DNA of 64,000 nt, from contig NW_017264199.1 of assembly GCF_001619985.1 (NCBI RefSeq), positions 186,001-250,000 on the forward strand. The letters are read 5' to 3'. Below, in pieces: positions 41,691 through 53,652 of the stretch. Origin of the DNA: Xylona heveae TC161. Lineage: Eukaryota; Ascomycota; Xylonomycetes; Xylonales; Xylonaceae. Below the pieces are notes generated by a model. The model ran no database searches, was not told where the DNA came from, and saw only the letters and a list, made by a program, of their open reading frames with translations. Numbering within the stretch: position 1 is the stretch's first letter; every line of letters begins with the position of its first letter. The translations under genes and the position numbers were made by a program.

Positions 41691-44600
41691 CTAAAACACC
41701 AACGGACGAAACGTGACCGCGTCTAGAACAGGGCCTTGCTTCTTCTCCTTCTCCTCCGCCACCGCCACCGCCACCCCGCTAAACTTCCCATTCGTGTAGC
41801 TTTCCAACTGTAACCACACTGCGTCCGGGTTCCATCTCTCCAGGACACTTCTGACTTGCTCTCGAACTGTCTTTTCGTCCTGGTCGTCGTAGTCGGCAGC
41901 TCTTTGTCCAGGTGCTCGCGTTTGTCCAGTTGTCCGCGTCTGCGTTTGCGTCGGGTCTGTTGCAGAAACAGAAACGGAACCAGAACCAGAACCAGAACCA
42001 GAAAAAGAAACAGAAAGCGAGAGCAACAAGTCCGGCGTGAGCAGGTCGAGAATCTCCTCGCAGACTTCTTCGGCGGGATGCACGCGGTCGACGATGCGGA
42101 GGAGCAAGGATCGCAGTGCTTTCCACACGCGGGTGTTGTTTGCTTTTTCGGCCCGTCGTTGTGCTGCTGCCGCCGCCGAGGAGTGCTGTGGCCGTTTGGA
42201 GACCGGAGAGGGTTTGGGCCGGATAGTCAAGATCGTAGAAGTCTGCGTGGGCTGCGTGGGCTGCGCGGGCTGCGTCGGCATTGGATTGATGGACTTGCTG
42301 TTATTTGTGGCTTGCTGGGCTGGAGATTGCAGTGGCTGTGGTTGTGGTTGTGGTGCGACAATGGGGTCGGGTGTAGTTATCGAGGAAGAGTGGACGTTCG
42401 TAGAAGGACTACGTAGAGGCGGTGAAAAGGTAGAAGACTCAGAATTGGGAATGGATAGAGATGACGATAACGATGACGAAGGCGATGATGAAGACGATGA
42501 TGAAGACGAGATTGAGATTGATGTGGGCATGTCCGGCGCAAAGCGACGACAGAGTTTTGCGATATTGGCCCATTCGTCAACGATCCTGCCAGCGAGGAAA
42601 TCGCCTGCGGTCTCGCACAGCTGGGTGATAGCCTTTGCGGCGGCTTCTGTGACAAAGGGTTCTTTATCAAAAAGACGCTTGATAAGCGGTGGCCAGATGT
42701 CATTGATCAGGGGGAGGAAGATGTCCTGTTGGGTATCTGCATTGTCGGCGTCGCTGGGAGGCGGGTTCGCGGCGGCGATGGCGGATGCTTTGGCGAGTGC
42801 CTTGGAGGAGATGCTTATGAGGTGGAGGAGGGAAGCGCGGAAAGTCGAGCCAGGTTGTGTGAGGTAGTGCTGTGTAAGGCGCGTGATGGATGTGAGAAGT
42901 GATATGGTTTTGTCGGCTCTACGTGCAGCGGCGGCTGCCTGCGGAGAGGGTTCTTGCTTTGAGGAGGAGGCGTCTGCGGTGGCCAAGGTTGAGGGGGAGG
43001 ATGGTGGTTCAGGTTCTGAAGGGTATTGTTTGAGGAGCTTTTCGAGGTCGTCTTCGTCGTCGTCATCATCGTCAGAAGTGATTTCTTCGACCGCGGGCCG
43101 TTCGGATAAGTCTTTCCAGGGTCGGCGAGGGAGTTTGTCAGGAAGAGTGTCGTCGACGTCGTCGGCGAGATTAGAGGTTCCAGTCTGGAGCCTTTTCGCT
43201 TTGGCTTCCCGTAGTTGAGTAGCAACTTCGGTAATACTACGTGGTCTCCAGTGTTTTCTGACGCTTCCTAGGGCTTGGTCAAGCTCGATTCCAGATTCAA
43301 TAGTCAGAATATCTGATTTTGAGCCTTCTTCTACAATGGCAATGAGAACGTTGAAGAGTAGCTCGACGAGCTTGGGGTAACCGTGGAAACAGTCGAGCGC
43401 GGCGAAAATGGAGTCGACGAGGTCGTCGAGATATGGTATGAGAGAAGGGCCAGAGAGTTTGATCATCATGAGAAGAACTCGGGGTGCTTGCGGGGAGATG
43501 TCGAATGTATTGAGTTTCAGTGCGATCGCGTTGACGAGGTAGTCAACGTTGGAAATGAGGAGGTCGCTGGCGTCGTGATATTCGCAGGCTTCTGCAACCA
43601 TGTCGAGACAGGCGATGGCGTGCTCTCGAAGAGCTGAATTTGAAGATCCAATTAGATGCACGAGAGGGTATAAAGCATCGACAAGCTCAACGCGGAATTC
43701 CTTCTTCATTTGGCCGGCTTGGAGAGCCACGCTTTCCACGGCGAGTGCCTGAAGTCTCCAGTCTGGTTCGTTTTCGACAGAAGTGTCTGTCAAACAAGAC
43801 AGCGAATACGAGTAGAGTTCTTCGATGAGGGATGTCCGGGAGTTGACACTAGATGAAGGCCCAAAATCTATAAAGTCTTCCAAGGCAAGACCGCCAGATG
43901 CAGAGTTTCGAAGGATCTCAAGAGACAGCCAGAAGCTTGATAGGAGTTCATCGCCAGAGCTGCTGTACATGTGGTTGAGCATATCCTCGGCAATGGTGAG
44001 AGCCGACTCGGACGTCGAGATCTGGCTAACTAATGATTGGAGTTCCGTTAGTGTTTCCCGCTGGCCGCGCTGGCCCATCAAAACTGGCTGAAATATTTTA
44101 TTCCGCTGCAAACTTTCGGTGGATACAAGCGACACCGAGGGAGCAGAGACATCCGCCGCGCTGGCCGCAACGGTGGGAGAGATATGTATAGCAGCAGAAA
44201 TGCTGTCCCGAAGATTTGAAGCTAGGGTATTGTCGACTATGCTTGATTCTGTCCCAAGCTCGGAAAGAATACGAAATGTTGTTGATATTTGGCCAATTAC
44301 TCGCCGCTTGGCATTGTCATCATTGGACGACATTATGCGAGGCAAAGTAATGGCCCAGCTGTGCAGGCTCGACCTCATCATATCCTTGACAGAAGCATCC
44401 GCCGAGGCTACGTGCTTGACAGCAACAGCAGTGGTAGAGGCGTCAGTCTCGTCTTGCTTTCCAGCCAGTGTGACAAGAGTCTCCATCATCATAGACGCCG
44501 ATTCTGACAATGACTTCCGACATTGTTCGATGACCGTGAGACAAAGATTTCGCAGAGAATCGCGCACTTCTGCTCTCTCGTGATTTCGCAGACGGATGAC

Positions 44601-45547
44601 GTTTGATAATGCCATTTTGACTTGTGCAGCTGTTGCTTTAAGCCATGATGCCGTGAGTTGAGACTTTTGGTTTCCTGTTGCATGCACTGCCTCCGGGGAG
44701 TTCATCTGGGCTATAATGGTTCGATTATGAACATCTCCTACCACTGCCAAGAGAATTCTGGAGAGAATATCCAAAGAATTCTGTAGAACCTTGTAGTGCC
44801 TCCTCATCTGTGTTGTAGGGTTCAAGACTTTAGTTACAGACGAGACAATCCCTGGGAAGAAATTGGCCAGCGCTTCGCGATCAGAAATGCACATCTCAAG
44901 GCTATCCAGCGCATTTAGAGCGCTTAGTTGAACATCAACTGATGTGCCACCCTCTGCACCCTCCAGCAACACCGTTACAGTATGTCCAAGAGCGGGGACC
45001 ATTTCCGTATCAGTAATCAGCCGTTTGCCAGACGCAGATTTCCCTAGGGCCTGGAACAAACTACCGAGACAGTCAAACGCTGCTCTCTGCATCTCCTCTG
45101 ACGGCAAGTCCGTCTTCGTCACTGAAGGATTACCTCCGGCGAGAAAGCTCAGTAGGATGAGAAGCTGCTTGGCTAGACCAAGCTCCATATTCGATTTCCA
45201 TCCATGTTGTATCAAGATAGTGAGGCATAGTAACGCTAGTTCGAGAGCGCGTTTCGGAAGCTTCTGACTTTCTCGAAGGACGTGGGAGAGCGGAAAAAAG
45301 GTATAATCGGCAAGCTTTCCATCGAACACGCAACCATCTCTAATTGTTCGGTCGAGCGTAAGGTGCAGCTCTTCGAGAGCTCGGGTGACGTCCTTTGCAG
45401 TATTCCGGCCCGATGCAAAATATAGAGCTGCTTGACTGAGCGCTACGCAGCTCGGCTTGAGCTAAAGTGTATGGTCAGCATACATTTGCACTCGAGCGCA
45501 TCAGTTGATGAACTAACCCGCTGAAATGTGATGTTTCGCGCATCCAT
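41691..45547 (-). CDS. TTI1: TELO2-interacting protein 1 homologue (HEAT repeats)
   Basis: Scaffold of the TTT complex (Tel2-Tti1-Tti2) that stabilises PIKK kinases such as TOR, ATM and ATR. Exons 45547-45518 and 45461-41691 give 1,266 residues, typical for Tti1. Exon 1 is MDARNITFQR; exon 2 resumes LKPSCVALSQAALYFASGR. Alpha-solenoid repeats run most of the length (for example LALLCLTILIQHGW, ALNALDSLEMCISDREALANFFPGIVS, VLQNSLDILSRILLAVVGD, PRVLLMMIKLSGPSLIPYLDDLVDSIFAALDCF). Two low-complexity inserts interrupt the C-terminal third: a Ser/Gln/Pro-rich block near residues 1020-1110 and a Gly-Ser repeat (SGSGSGSGSVSVS). The conserved ending RVWKALRSLLLRIVD to FRPLVF is kept. Confidence 0.9.
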
Positions 45548-46356
45548 TAGCTGCTGAAACTCTTGAAATCAAACCAATTCTGATATCATAGTGGATTTAT
45601 ATGCGAGCATAAGACAGTAAATAAGTTTTAGATAGCCGCATCAATGAGCAGAGATATGAATTTTGGTCATGAATAATCATTAATGCATTAATTAACGTGC
45701 ATACTCTGTAGAGCCTTGTCTTCATATGCCTCGACAAAACCTCGCGCTTATTCCTAAGTTGCTGGTCATTGCCGCTCGCCAGATCTTCTGCCGAGGGCGG
45801 TGAGCTAAACCCCAGACGCAGGGCCTGACGGAGACGTCACTACAAACTTCCTTCCATTTCACGTCGCAACTGCGGCAGGTTGTGAAATTAATAGCAAGTA
45901 GAAGCTGAAATCTTAGAGAAATTCTATATGACCGATAATTTAAGTAGATGTCGGCTTTAAGTACCATTATATTTGGAATTTGAGAATATAATTCCAAGCT
46001 CTTTCCAATGTAATTCTTTGACATGAATGCGGAATGCAATAAATTGCATATATACGACTCTCAATAGCGTTTACTCGAGTCACGATGAGTAGCCTTTCGA
46101 AGGCTACACATAAAATTTCTGTAGGTGACGCGTCTGACATGCAAGAAGTTGACAAAGTGCGATTGCATAGAAACCTAGTGATGAATTCCGTGCTAGAGAG
46201 ATCTAATTTGCCTATTCGCTCAAATAGCAGTCCATAGATATTGATATAGAGAACATTTGATAGCTAGTGAGCGATCTGAAAAGAATTTGCCTGTGGTTTT
46301 CACACTCTGCCCTCCCCATGAGACTCGGAAGAAAAATCCAAACCTGCCTCATTTAA
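45548..46356. other. Intergenic region, TTI1 promoter / pepP 3' end
   Basis: 809 bp, AT-rich in 45600-46280. Holds the TTI1 upstream region and pepP 3' UTR. No structured element recognised. Confidence 0.5.
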
Positions 46357-48032
46357 TTAGCTATTAATAATTTTCTCCATTTCCGCGACATCCTTGATTG
46401 CATTTGTAAGGTTCTCGGATCCGGACTTGGTAATGAGGAGATTGTCTGCATCGTAAATTAGTATATTAGTCTTCACATATAGTTAGGGGGTGATTGCGAA
46501 TAGGGACAAAGGGGAGTGGGGTTCGCATCAGGGGTTGGGTTGGGATGTTTCATTGCTTACCCTCTATCCGTACACCGCCAACGTCCCAGTATTCGTTGAG
46601 CACATCCTCGTTAATGTACTTGGCATGGTCGGGGTTCTTAAGGTATGGATCGATGATGAAGCGGCAGAAGTAAATCTGGGGATGTCAGCTTGTACATAAC
46701 GAGGCGAAGAAAAAGAATCCCAAGGATGGAGGGATACGTACGCCTGGCTCAACAGTAATAATACTTCCCGCAGGAAGTGTTCCTCTCACTCTCAGATACC
46801 TAAACATGGTATCCTTGTCTGCATAGTTTGCATGGCCGCCAGTGTCATGTGTGTCCATGCCGAGGTAGTGGCCGAGACCATGAGGGAAGAAAGCAACACT
46901 TGTACGCGCTTTGAAGATCTCTTCTGCTGAGCCCTTAAAGATCCCAATATTCAACAATCCATCAATAGCAATCTTGTGGGCATGAGCATGGACATCATCC
47001 CAGCACACCCCTTCCTTCAGCATGGCAATGCAATCCAGCTGCATCTTCAGCACGATGTCGTAAATCTGGCGACTCTCCTTGTTGAATTTGCCATGGAGGG
47101 GGAACGTGCGCGTGATATCCGATGTATAGCAGCGATATTCACCACCTGCATCAAGTAGCAAGTTCCATCGTTTTGAGAGTTCCTCGTCATTGCGCTGGTA
47201 GTGCAATGTCGCTGCGTTCTCACCGGACGCTACAATGCAGCCGTATGACTGTTTGCGCGCCCCATTTGCAATGCATCGCTCGATAAAGACGGCCATGAGC
47301 TCCTGCTCGTTTTTCTTGTGTTTCACATGTTTAAGCACTTCAGTGTGCGCGATACCTGAAATCAGGTTGGCCTTGCGGGTGAGGGCAATCTCATATTCGT
47401 CCTTGACTACGCGCGACTCTTCGCACGCCTCTTTGAGAAGGACAAAGTCCTTTTCGTCAAAAGAAAGGAAGGTGATATGATCAGACACTTGCTGCTGGAC
47501 AGCAAAGATGGCGGATTTAGGAGAACGTTTGCTCCCGACATGGCTAAGGTACTGGTTTACTTGGTCGATTGTTTGCACTTCATCGATATCGTATTTCTTC
47601 AGGGCCTCTTCCGGCATCAAAGGCAGTCCAGACCAGATGACATCGTCGGGGTCAATAGGCGGGATGAAAAGAGTCAACTTCTTGGTATCGATTTCGTAGG
47701 CAAGATAACAGTCCGGGACATCGACACCGCTGAGATAGTAAAAGTTACGGCGTTGACTGGGAATGTTTAGTAAAGCAGTCATGGAACGGAGCTGCCGGCA
47801 TTGAAATATAAGGAGAGAAACCGGCCGAGACTATAGCATACCGGAACGGTTCTGCCTCATCATTGTCCTCCAGCATTCTTGTCTTTTGACCCTCAAGGTA
47901 GATGACGCCGCCACTGAGACTGGCATTCTTCTTCCTACGAATATAGTCTACCACCTTTTCAGCGTGAGCTTTGGCGGGGTATTTCCCGGCGAGGATAGAG
48001 TCGATAGTATCCATTGAGAATTCGCCGCCCAT
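46357..48032 (-). CDS. pepP: Xaa-Pro aminopeptidase (pepP, M24B)
   Basis: Metallopeptidase removing an N-terminal residue before proline. Exons 48032-47842, 47756-46742, 46675-46561 and 46445-46357 give 469 residues, the usual pepP length. The first half is the aminopeptidase-P N domain ([36 protein letters not shown]). The pita-bread domain carries the metal ligands: Asp pair in [21 protein letters not shown], His in [16 protein letters not shown], Glu in TVEPG and Glu in GGVRIEDNLLIT. ATG 48032 was chosen to fit family length. The frame stays open to ATG 48308, which would add a 92-residue Arg/Ser-rich, mitochondrial-type extension. Confidence 0.93.
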
Positions 48033-48851
48033 ATTATGATGCAGCGGCGACGAAGCAAAATTTAAAGATGCACTACGATTGAGTAAACTTTGGTGGACTG
48101 GTGTGATTGGTGAGAATCCGTATCTCGGAATGGACGAAGCTCGGCGGGGTAGTGGAGGCCGTAGCGGAGTAGTAAGCTGGCTCAGCGAGCGAGCCTCGAG
48201 TCGGCGGGCAGAAGTAGTAGCAGAAGTATTCCTCAAGACCCTTGATGGGCAGAACAACAAATTATCCCAAGCTGATTGAATTGGGAAGCGTGTAAATGTA
48301 CGGGGCATCAGATTTACCACAGAAGAGCTGGATTGACCCAACTGTAAATGTTGTGACACGAGACCGGGCGGGGACCGGGCCCGTTGATAGCCGTCGCGCC
48401 GGCGAGACGGACCGCCAATCAGCCACTGACGGCAGCTCCTGACTTGACAGCACAACGAAATACTACATCCGACACACTAAAGCATCTTTTAACACAGAAG
48501 ACATCAGGAAAAAAATTACGATTACCAAGGCATCAAAGAGATTGCTTATTGCTGTGGGTAGCAACCACTGGCGTATTATCAACTCATTACCGCAAGAGCT
48601 ATCTATGGCCCTAATGATTCCAGCGAACAAAAATAAGACTATACAAACGCCTTTGTGCAGCCACGACGCCATTCCCTTTCGCGCTCTTTTCTTCTTTTTT
48701 ACATGCAAGAACTATTCATGTAAGAAATCAAATGAAACCTGGAAAATACGATCAAAGAGGCAAAGTGTTAAGATTGGAAAATCAGAAATAAGAGGCCATG
48801 GGCGGATCGGATATCAAAGGTACGTCAAAGAGGAAAGCACGCCCGTTGAAA
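48033..48851. other. Upstream region of pepP, with possible N-terminal extension
   Basis: 48308-48033 is an open continuation of the pepP frame starting [16 protein letters not shown], with many Arg/Ser and few acidic residues. The remaining sequence to 48851 has no recognised gene. Confidence 0.5.
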
Positions 48852-49836
48852 TCAATCCTTCCACCGGTTGAGGAACTTGGCCATGTCATCATTCGAAGAA
48901 TCTGATGGATTTGCTGCAGGCGACGCCTAGAGAGAGTCGCACATTAGTGTTTCTGCTTGCTGGGAAGCGAGGGGGCGGAACTGAACTTACAGGATTCTCT
49001 CTGCTCGAGTAACTATAAGTAGCAGCTTGCGTGAGAGTAGTAAGCTGGGTGGGGGGACCCATGAAAGTCGTGGCAATAGAATAGGAGCTGGTAGGCCACA
49101 GAGGTTTTGCCGACTTTGCAGTGATCTTGGTTCCGGGATGGGGTTGCATGGGAGCGTAGCGAGTGAGGCCAGTCTGCAGCGTGTAGGGAACGCCAAATGG
49201 CCCATCGTCCTGAGTAGCGGTGGCCGCACTGTTGACGTTGTTTTGCGTGTCGGGACCGTTGGTACCCTGGACATTTTTGAGGCCGCTCTGAGCGTTGGCG
49301 GAGAAGACGCCGGTCATGCCGCTCAGCGTGAATCGCTTGGAGAAGTTGACGACTGTGCCACCGGCAGTGGCGACAGAGATCATCTTGAGGAAGCTATATG
49401 GCAAAATCAATCAGAATTCGACTGAGAAAAAAGCAGGTAGGTTGGCGATGCCAAACGTACTATGCATTAGCCGTGCTACCACCAATGCTGGCCACGATGC
49501 TCCCTGATGCGCTGTTACCAGTGCTAAAGTCTCCATTGGTTTGCAAGACGGTTAGCTGGTCCTGTTGTAGGGAGGATTAGTTCAGACTGTTCGGTGTATC
49601 TATCGCGAATAATACGTTTAACGTACATAGGTGCCATCCGTGTTTCCGCCGGCACACAGAAACAGTTGATATGATTTCAGGTCGGAGATTGAGGGGGAAT
49701 CGCCCGAGTCCTTCCACGTAAAGGTGATGGTTCCAGGCTGCAGAGTCTGTCCGGCTGCCGGACTTGTGAATTCGATATCAGCCAAGACAGCGAGAGGGGC
49801 GAAGGCGGCCAAGAGGGCCAATGGTTTGAACAGCAT
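48852..49836 (-). CDS. KNH1: Kre9/Knh1-family secreted cell-wall protein
   Basis: Secretory protein linked to beta-1,6-glucan assembly in yeast. Exons 49836-49627, 49561-49461, 49393-48991 and 48926-48852 give 262 residues. A signal peptide (MLFKPLALLAAFAPLAVLA) is followed by the Kre9/Knh1 N-domain: DIEFTSPAAGQTLQPGTITFTWKDSG, YQLFLCAGGN, LTVLQTNGDF and FLKMISVATAGGTVVNFSKRFTLSGMTGVF. The second half, rich in Pro/Ser/Thr (TGLTRYAPMQPHPGTKIT, KPLWPTSSYSIATTF), is typical of the family. No hydrophobic GPI signal is seen at the end (KFLNRWKD), so it is probably secreted or wall-trapped. Introns are 64-67 bp. Confidence 0.9.
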
Positions 49837-51859
49837 TGTTGCGGTGCCTCAAAGGGCGATTATGATTGTCAGGTGGTGTCGAGTAGAGTGCGCAGAGCCT
49901 CAAAGACGTATGGTTCGTCGAGGAGATGGTCGCCAGGGGTAAAATAGGTCTAGACCAGGTGACGGCTCAGTGAGAGGCTAGGCGGATAGAAAGCGGTGAG
50001 GCAGAAAGAAAAGGATCAAAAGAGATTGCAATATTGCAGGATGGAGAGAGGCGGGTTGGTGGTAGTGATGGGGTTGGATTCCAGTTGTCATCCGAACCCA
50101 TTCCAGGGAACCGAAACGAGACGAGCGAGATGGTTACGCAGCCAGGGACTTGATCTTATTATTAGCATGGCCACTTGGTGGGTCCTATTAGTCGAGAAAG
50201 AAAAGCCCGAAAATCAAACACTCCAACTGTTTACAAGACAATATATTCTGTTTCAATGGATTTATTGCAGTATAAAGTAAATGCATTAAGATCATACATA
50301 TAAATATATACCATATTTATTTTTGATTTATGTTCATCTGTCTTCTTGGTACCCTGGTGAGTTGAGACTCTTGTTGACTCGTTGATCGCCCATCTGGGGC
50401 AAATGTGGAGGAGGTATCGGTACGACCTTCTCCACAGCATCGTTGATGACTAACAAGTATCGCTACCTGATGTAACATTCAGGCAACCTCATCAACACGA
50501 TCATCATCTCGACTACCTGATGCACTCGTCCCAAATATACAGGTAGGTAAGGTAGGTAGTAGATACAAAGATCCATACTTGCCATCATTTACTGTTGCGT
50601 ATTCTGTATCTTGGGCCATTCCATTCTACAGTCTTGCTGTGCAATTGAACATATGCATTGAGGCAAATTCGTTGAGAGGTTGTTGAACAAGTGAACATGC
50701 AAGCGCACATGCAACTGTACCTACCACCAGGGATCGTGAGCGACGCTCGAAGCTGTTGGCATCACTCACGGCACGACAACACACTTTGCTTCCCCATGTG
50801 GATCCACACGTCTCCAGTGTAGAGCCTGCCACGCCATATATACCCACCTAGAGTTACCAGGGCATGGGTTCTCGGCTTATAAGCCGATGCAAGACCGATG
50901 CGGGGAAAGGGGCAACAACCGGCAGTAAAGAAAGGGACGAAAGAGAAGATTATTGCGGAAGAGGTAAATATGCCGAACTTGCTGAAGAATCATCTACCTT
51001 GTGTTGCGGAAGAGAGCTGCGAAATGATTGGGGCAGAATTTGGACCGGTCGAGACCCCGCGCCCAGTAAGTCACTGCAAACTGAGTGGAAGAAAAGAAAA
51101 GAGAAACATGTGGGCATATGACCTCGTGAGCGGGAGGGGAAACAACTGCGCGAGATTGAATAATGACAACTAAGATATGTGCTCAGCTCAAACAGGACGG
51201 CAAAACCCAACACAGACAAGTCGAAAAAAAAAAAAGCGATGGAAAATCACAGGCAAATGGATTTGCAGAATTTGCAGGATAAGGGTTGACAATATTGGAT
51301 GCTGATCCCTGAAAAAGTGCTGCCCGTTGCTGCCCGGGAACGGCAAGGGTGCTAAGTTATTTGATTTGGACTGGAGCCGAGGGGAAAGGAAATCCCCCAT
51401 CGATCAATCACTTTTCTCCGTCACTACTGTCGCTCTGCGGGGTTTGCCTATCACATTGCCTGCTTCGGCCTGTCATCTCCATTGATTTAATTTTCCTTTT
51501 ATTGCCGCTCATTTCCCTCTTTTTTATCTTGACGTCTCCGATCTCCCCCTGTCTATTGCCTTTATTTTCTCTCCCGCCATCTTTTCTTCTTTTGTTATTT
51601 AAATATTGCCTACCTGCCTCTCCTGCTCCAAGTCTTGATTCTTCTTGTTGTGACTTTTGTTCCGCTTCTACTTGACGTCAGCTGGGGCCGGTCGATGATG
51701 AGCCAGTGGCGGTGGCCCTCCCAACAGCCTCCATATCGCCTTCACGGGCGCCTTGATTCAAATCCTGGGCTGGGGACGTGACAAGACGAGACTATTTAAT
51801 TTTGTCCCGTTTTCTACGTCTCTATTATTTTTTTTTTTTTGACAGTTATCACGGTGACC
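49837..51859. promoter_or_regulatory. Long divergent region, KNH1 / PHO80-like cyclin
   Basis: 2.0 kb between divergent starts, the largest promoter-type gap here apart from the right end. It includes GGTAGGTA-type short repeats (50540-50562), a repeated CTACCTGATG (50464 and 50513), a GTTGATGA/TCATCAAC inverted repeat (50442-50497), A-run 51227-51236 and a T-run directly before a CAG (51828-51845), which resembles a 3' splice site 14 nt before the cyclin ATG. Confidence 0.5.
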
Positions 51860-52903
51860 ATGTATCACGGCGGAGACGCTACGTCTCATTCCAACGAGCC
51901 TACTCCGCGACCTACGCTACCTGCCGCTCCTGACCCTGCATGTGATACTGGAGCCGACCTGCACGAATCCTCTCAACGTCGCGACTCGGACGAAATCCCA
52001 GCAGCCGCAGACCTCGATATCTTTACTCTGAGTCCTGTCGCCGCTTTGAAGTTGCTATGTCGCAGTATTGACACCTTGGTTCGTATTACCGGCGATGTGC
52101 CCCCGACACCACCGATCAGCCGACCTTTGACCCCCGTGTGGTCCGCCGCCGCGGCGACGCAACAAACACGAGGAGGTGGAAGTGGAGGAGGAGGAGGAGG
52201 AGGAGGAGGAGGAGGAGGAGGGTCGTCAGAACAAAGCGAGGAATGCACAACGGCGCGTGAGGGGGAGCAGCCACACACCCCACCAAAGTCGCGGGGGTCA
52301 GACGACAGTATTGAAGGCATCATTTTTCGCAAGACGTCCATCGGCAGTCCGGAAGCAACGCCGCACGAGTCCGTTACGGCCGTCATCGGCGCAGACGCAG
52401 AGGCGGTTGAGATCCAGCAGGGCGCCATCGCTCGGAAATTTTATTCGAAACACCCGCCGCCCATTTCCCTGTTCGACTACCTCATGCGCCTGCACCGGTT
52501 CTGTCCCATGTCCACGGCCGTATACTTGGCCAGCAGCTTCTACGTGCACAAACTAGCTGTTGAGGAAAAGACCATTTCCGTGACCGGTCGCAATGTGCAC
52601 CGGCTCATGCTTGGCGGGTTACGCGTCGCGATGAAGGCGCTGGAGGATCTGACATACTCGCACAGTCGATTTGCCAAGGTCGGTGGTGTCAGCGAACGCG
52701 AACTCGGCCGACTCGAAATCAGCTTTTGCTTCCTGACGGCCTTTTCGCTCAAGGTGGATCCCGAAATGTTGCAGGAGCATGCCCGTGCCCTGGAGCGCTC
52801 CCAGGGTATGCTCGAAGCACCCCCGCCCGGCTTCACGCCCCGCTTGCCGCCGCTCAGAGCTCGCAAGTCCACCCAAGCCCACGAGATTGCTACGGCAGTG
52901 TGA
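51860..52903 (+). CDS. PHO80: Pho80-type cyclin (PHO85 cyclin, preg-like)
   Basis: Cyclin partner of a Pho85-type kinase that represses the phosphate-starvation factor when phosphate is ample. Single coding exon, 347 residues. The cyclin box is in the second half: FYSKHPPPISLFDYLMRLHRFCPMSTAVYLASSFYVHKLA, then ISVTGRNVHRLMLGGLRVAMKALEDLTYSHSRFAKVGGVSERELGRLEISFCFLTAFSL, the Pho80 pattern. The N-terminus has LSPVAALKLLCRSIDTLVRITGDVPPTPP and a poly-Gly run of 13 coded by a GGA repeat. The tail is Pro/Arg-rich. ATG 51860 follows a T-run and CAG, so a leader intron is likely. Confidence 0.9.
   Translation: MYHGGDATSHSNEPTPRPTLPAAPDPACDTGADLHESSQRRDSDEIPAAADLDIFTLSPVAALKLLCRSIDTLVRITGDVPPTPPISRPLTPVWSAAAATQQTRGGGSGGGGGGGGGGGGGSSEQSEECTTAREGEQPHTPPKSRGSDDSIEGIIFRKTSIGSPEATPHESVTAVIGADAEAVEIQQGAIARKFYSKHPPPISLFDYLMRLHRFCPMSTAVYLASSFYVHKLAVEEKTISVTGRNVHRLMLGGLRVAMKALEDLTYSHSRFAKVGGVSERELGRLEISFCFLTAFSLKVDPEMLQEHARALERSQGMLEAPPPGFTPRLPPLRARKSTQAHEIATAV
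52184..52220. repeat. (GGA)n coding microsatellite
   Basis: About 12 GGA repeats inside the Pho80-type cyclin, translated as poly-Gly; frame-preserving length change is expected. Confidence 0.95.
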
Positions 52904-53530
52904 GCAAGTATTCTTCTCGTCTACAACTCGTCTTTTTATCAACCAGCCTCAGCGCAAGCCCCTATGCTGCCTCGGTCGTATATGTTCTGTCGGGTACTTT
53001 TCGGTACTATACCTAGCCTGCCGACACACCGCGGCCTCCGAACGATGGCACACGGTAAACCACTCACGAGGTCGATCTATGGCTCATTTGCTTGCTCGCC
53101 ATATACGAATGCAACCTCGAAACAAGCGTCTTGCCATCTTGACCGTCCATCTCGGGCGACGGGCGAAACATTTCTCTTGTGATCGTTCCTCCTACGACCA
53201 AGCCAAGTCAACGATCATATTGTGCAATCCTGTTTCCCTGAGTCCGAGATCTAGTGCTCGACCCAGTAACTATTTCCTGGCACAGGCGCTACAGCAGCTA
53301 CGTCGGCGAATTTAGGATCCCTTCTCTATCCCCTTCTCTCTCCCTTTTCTATCTCCTCACTGCGCTGGCTGACCTCCTACGCCCCAAAACTCCCCTCTCG
53401 GATATCCTCTCACCAATCCGCCAATCCACCAATTCTCCTCCACCTGTGGATATATATACATATACATGTATATACACATTTATACCTTTCTGTCTTTCTC
53501 CCCATCTCTGATCTCTGTCTCAGATCAATA

Positions 53531-53580
53531 TCCTCATCCTCATCCTCATTATCCTCAACATTCTCATCCTCATCCTCATC
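53531..53580. repeat. TCCTCA-type imperfect tandem repeat
   Basis: Imperfect CATCCT/CTCATC units repeated about eight times next to the TTC tract. Confidence 0.85.
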
Positions 53581-53618
53581 AGCTATTTTTTTCTTTCTCT
53601 CTTTCTCTCTTTTTCTTT

Positions 53619-53652
53619 CTTCTTCTTCTTCTTCTTCTTCTTCTTCTTCTTT
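53619..53652. repeat. (TTC)n microsatellite, about 11 copies
   Basis: Pure TTC run in the convergent intergenic space, read directly. Confidence 0.95.
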
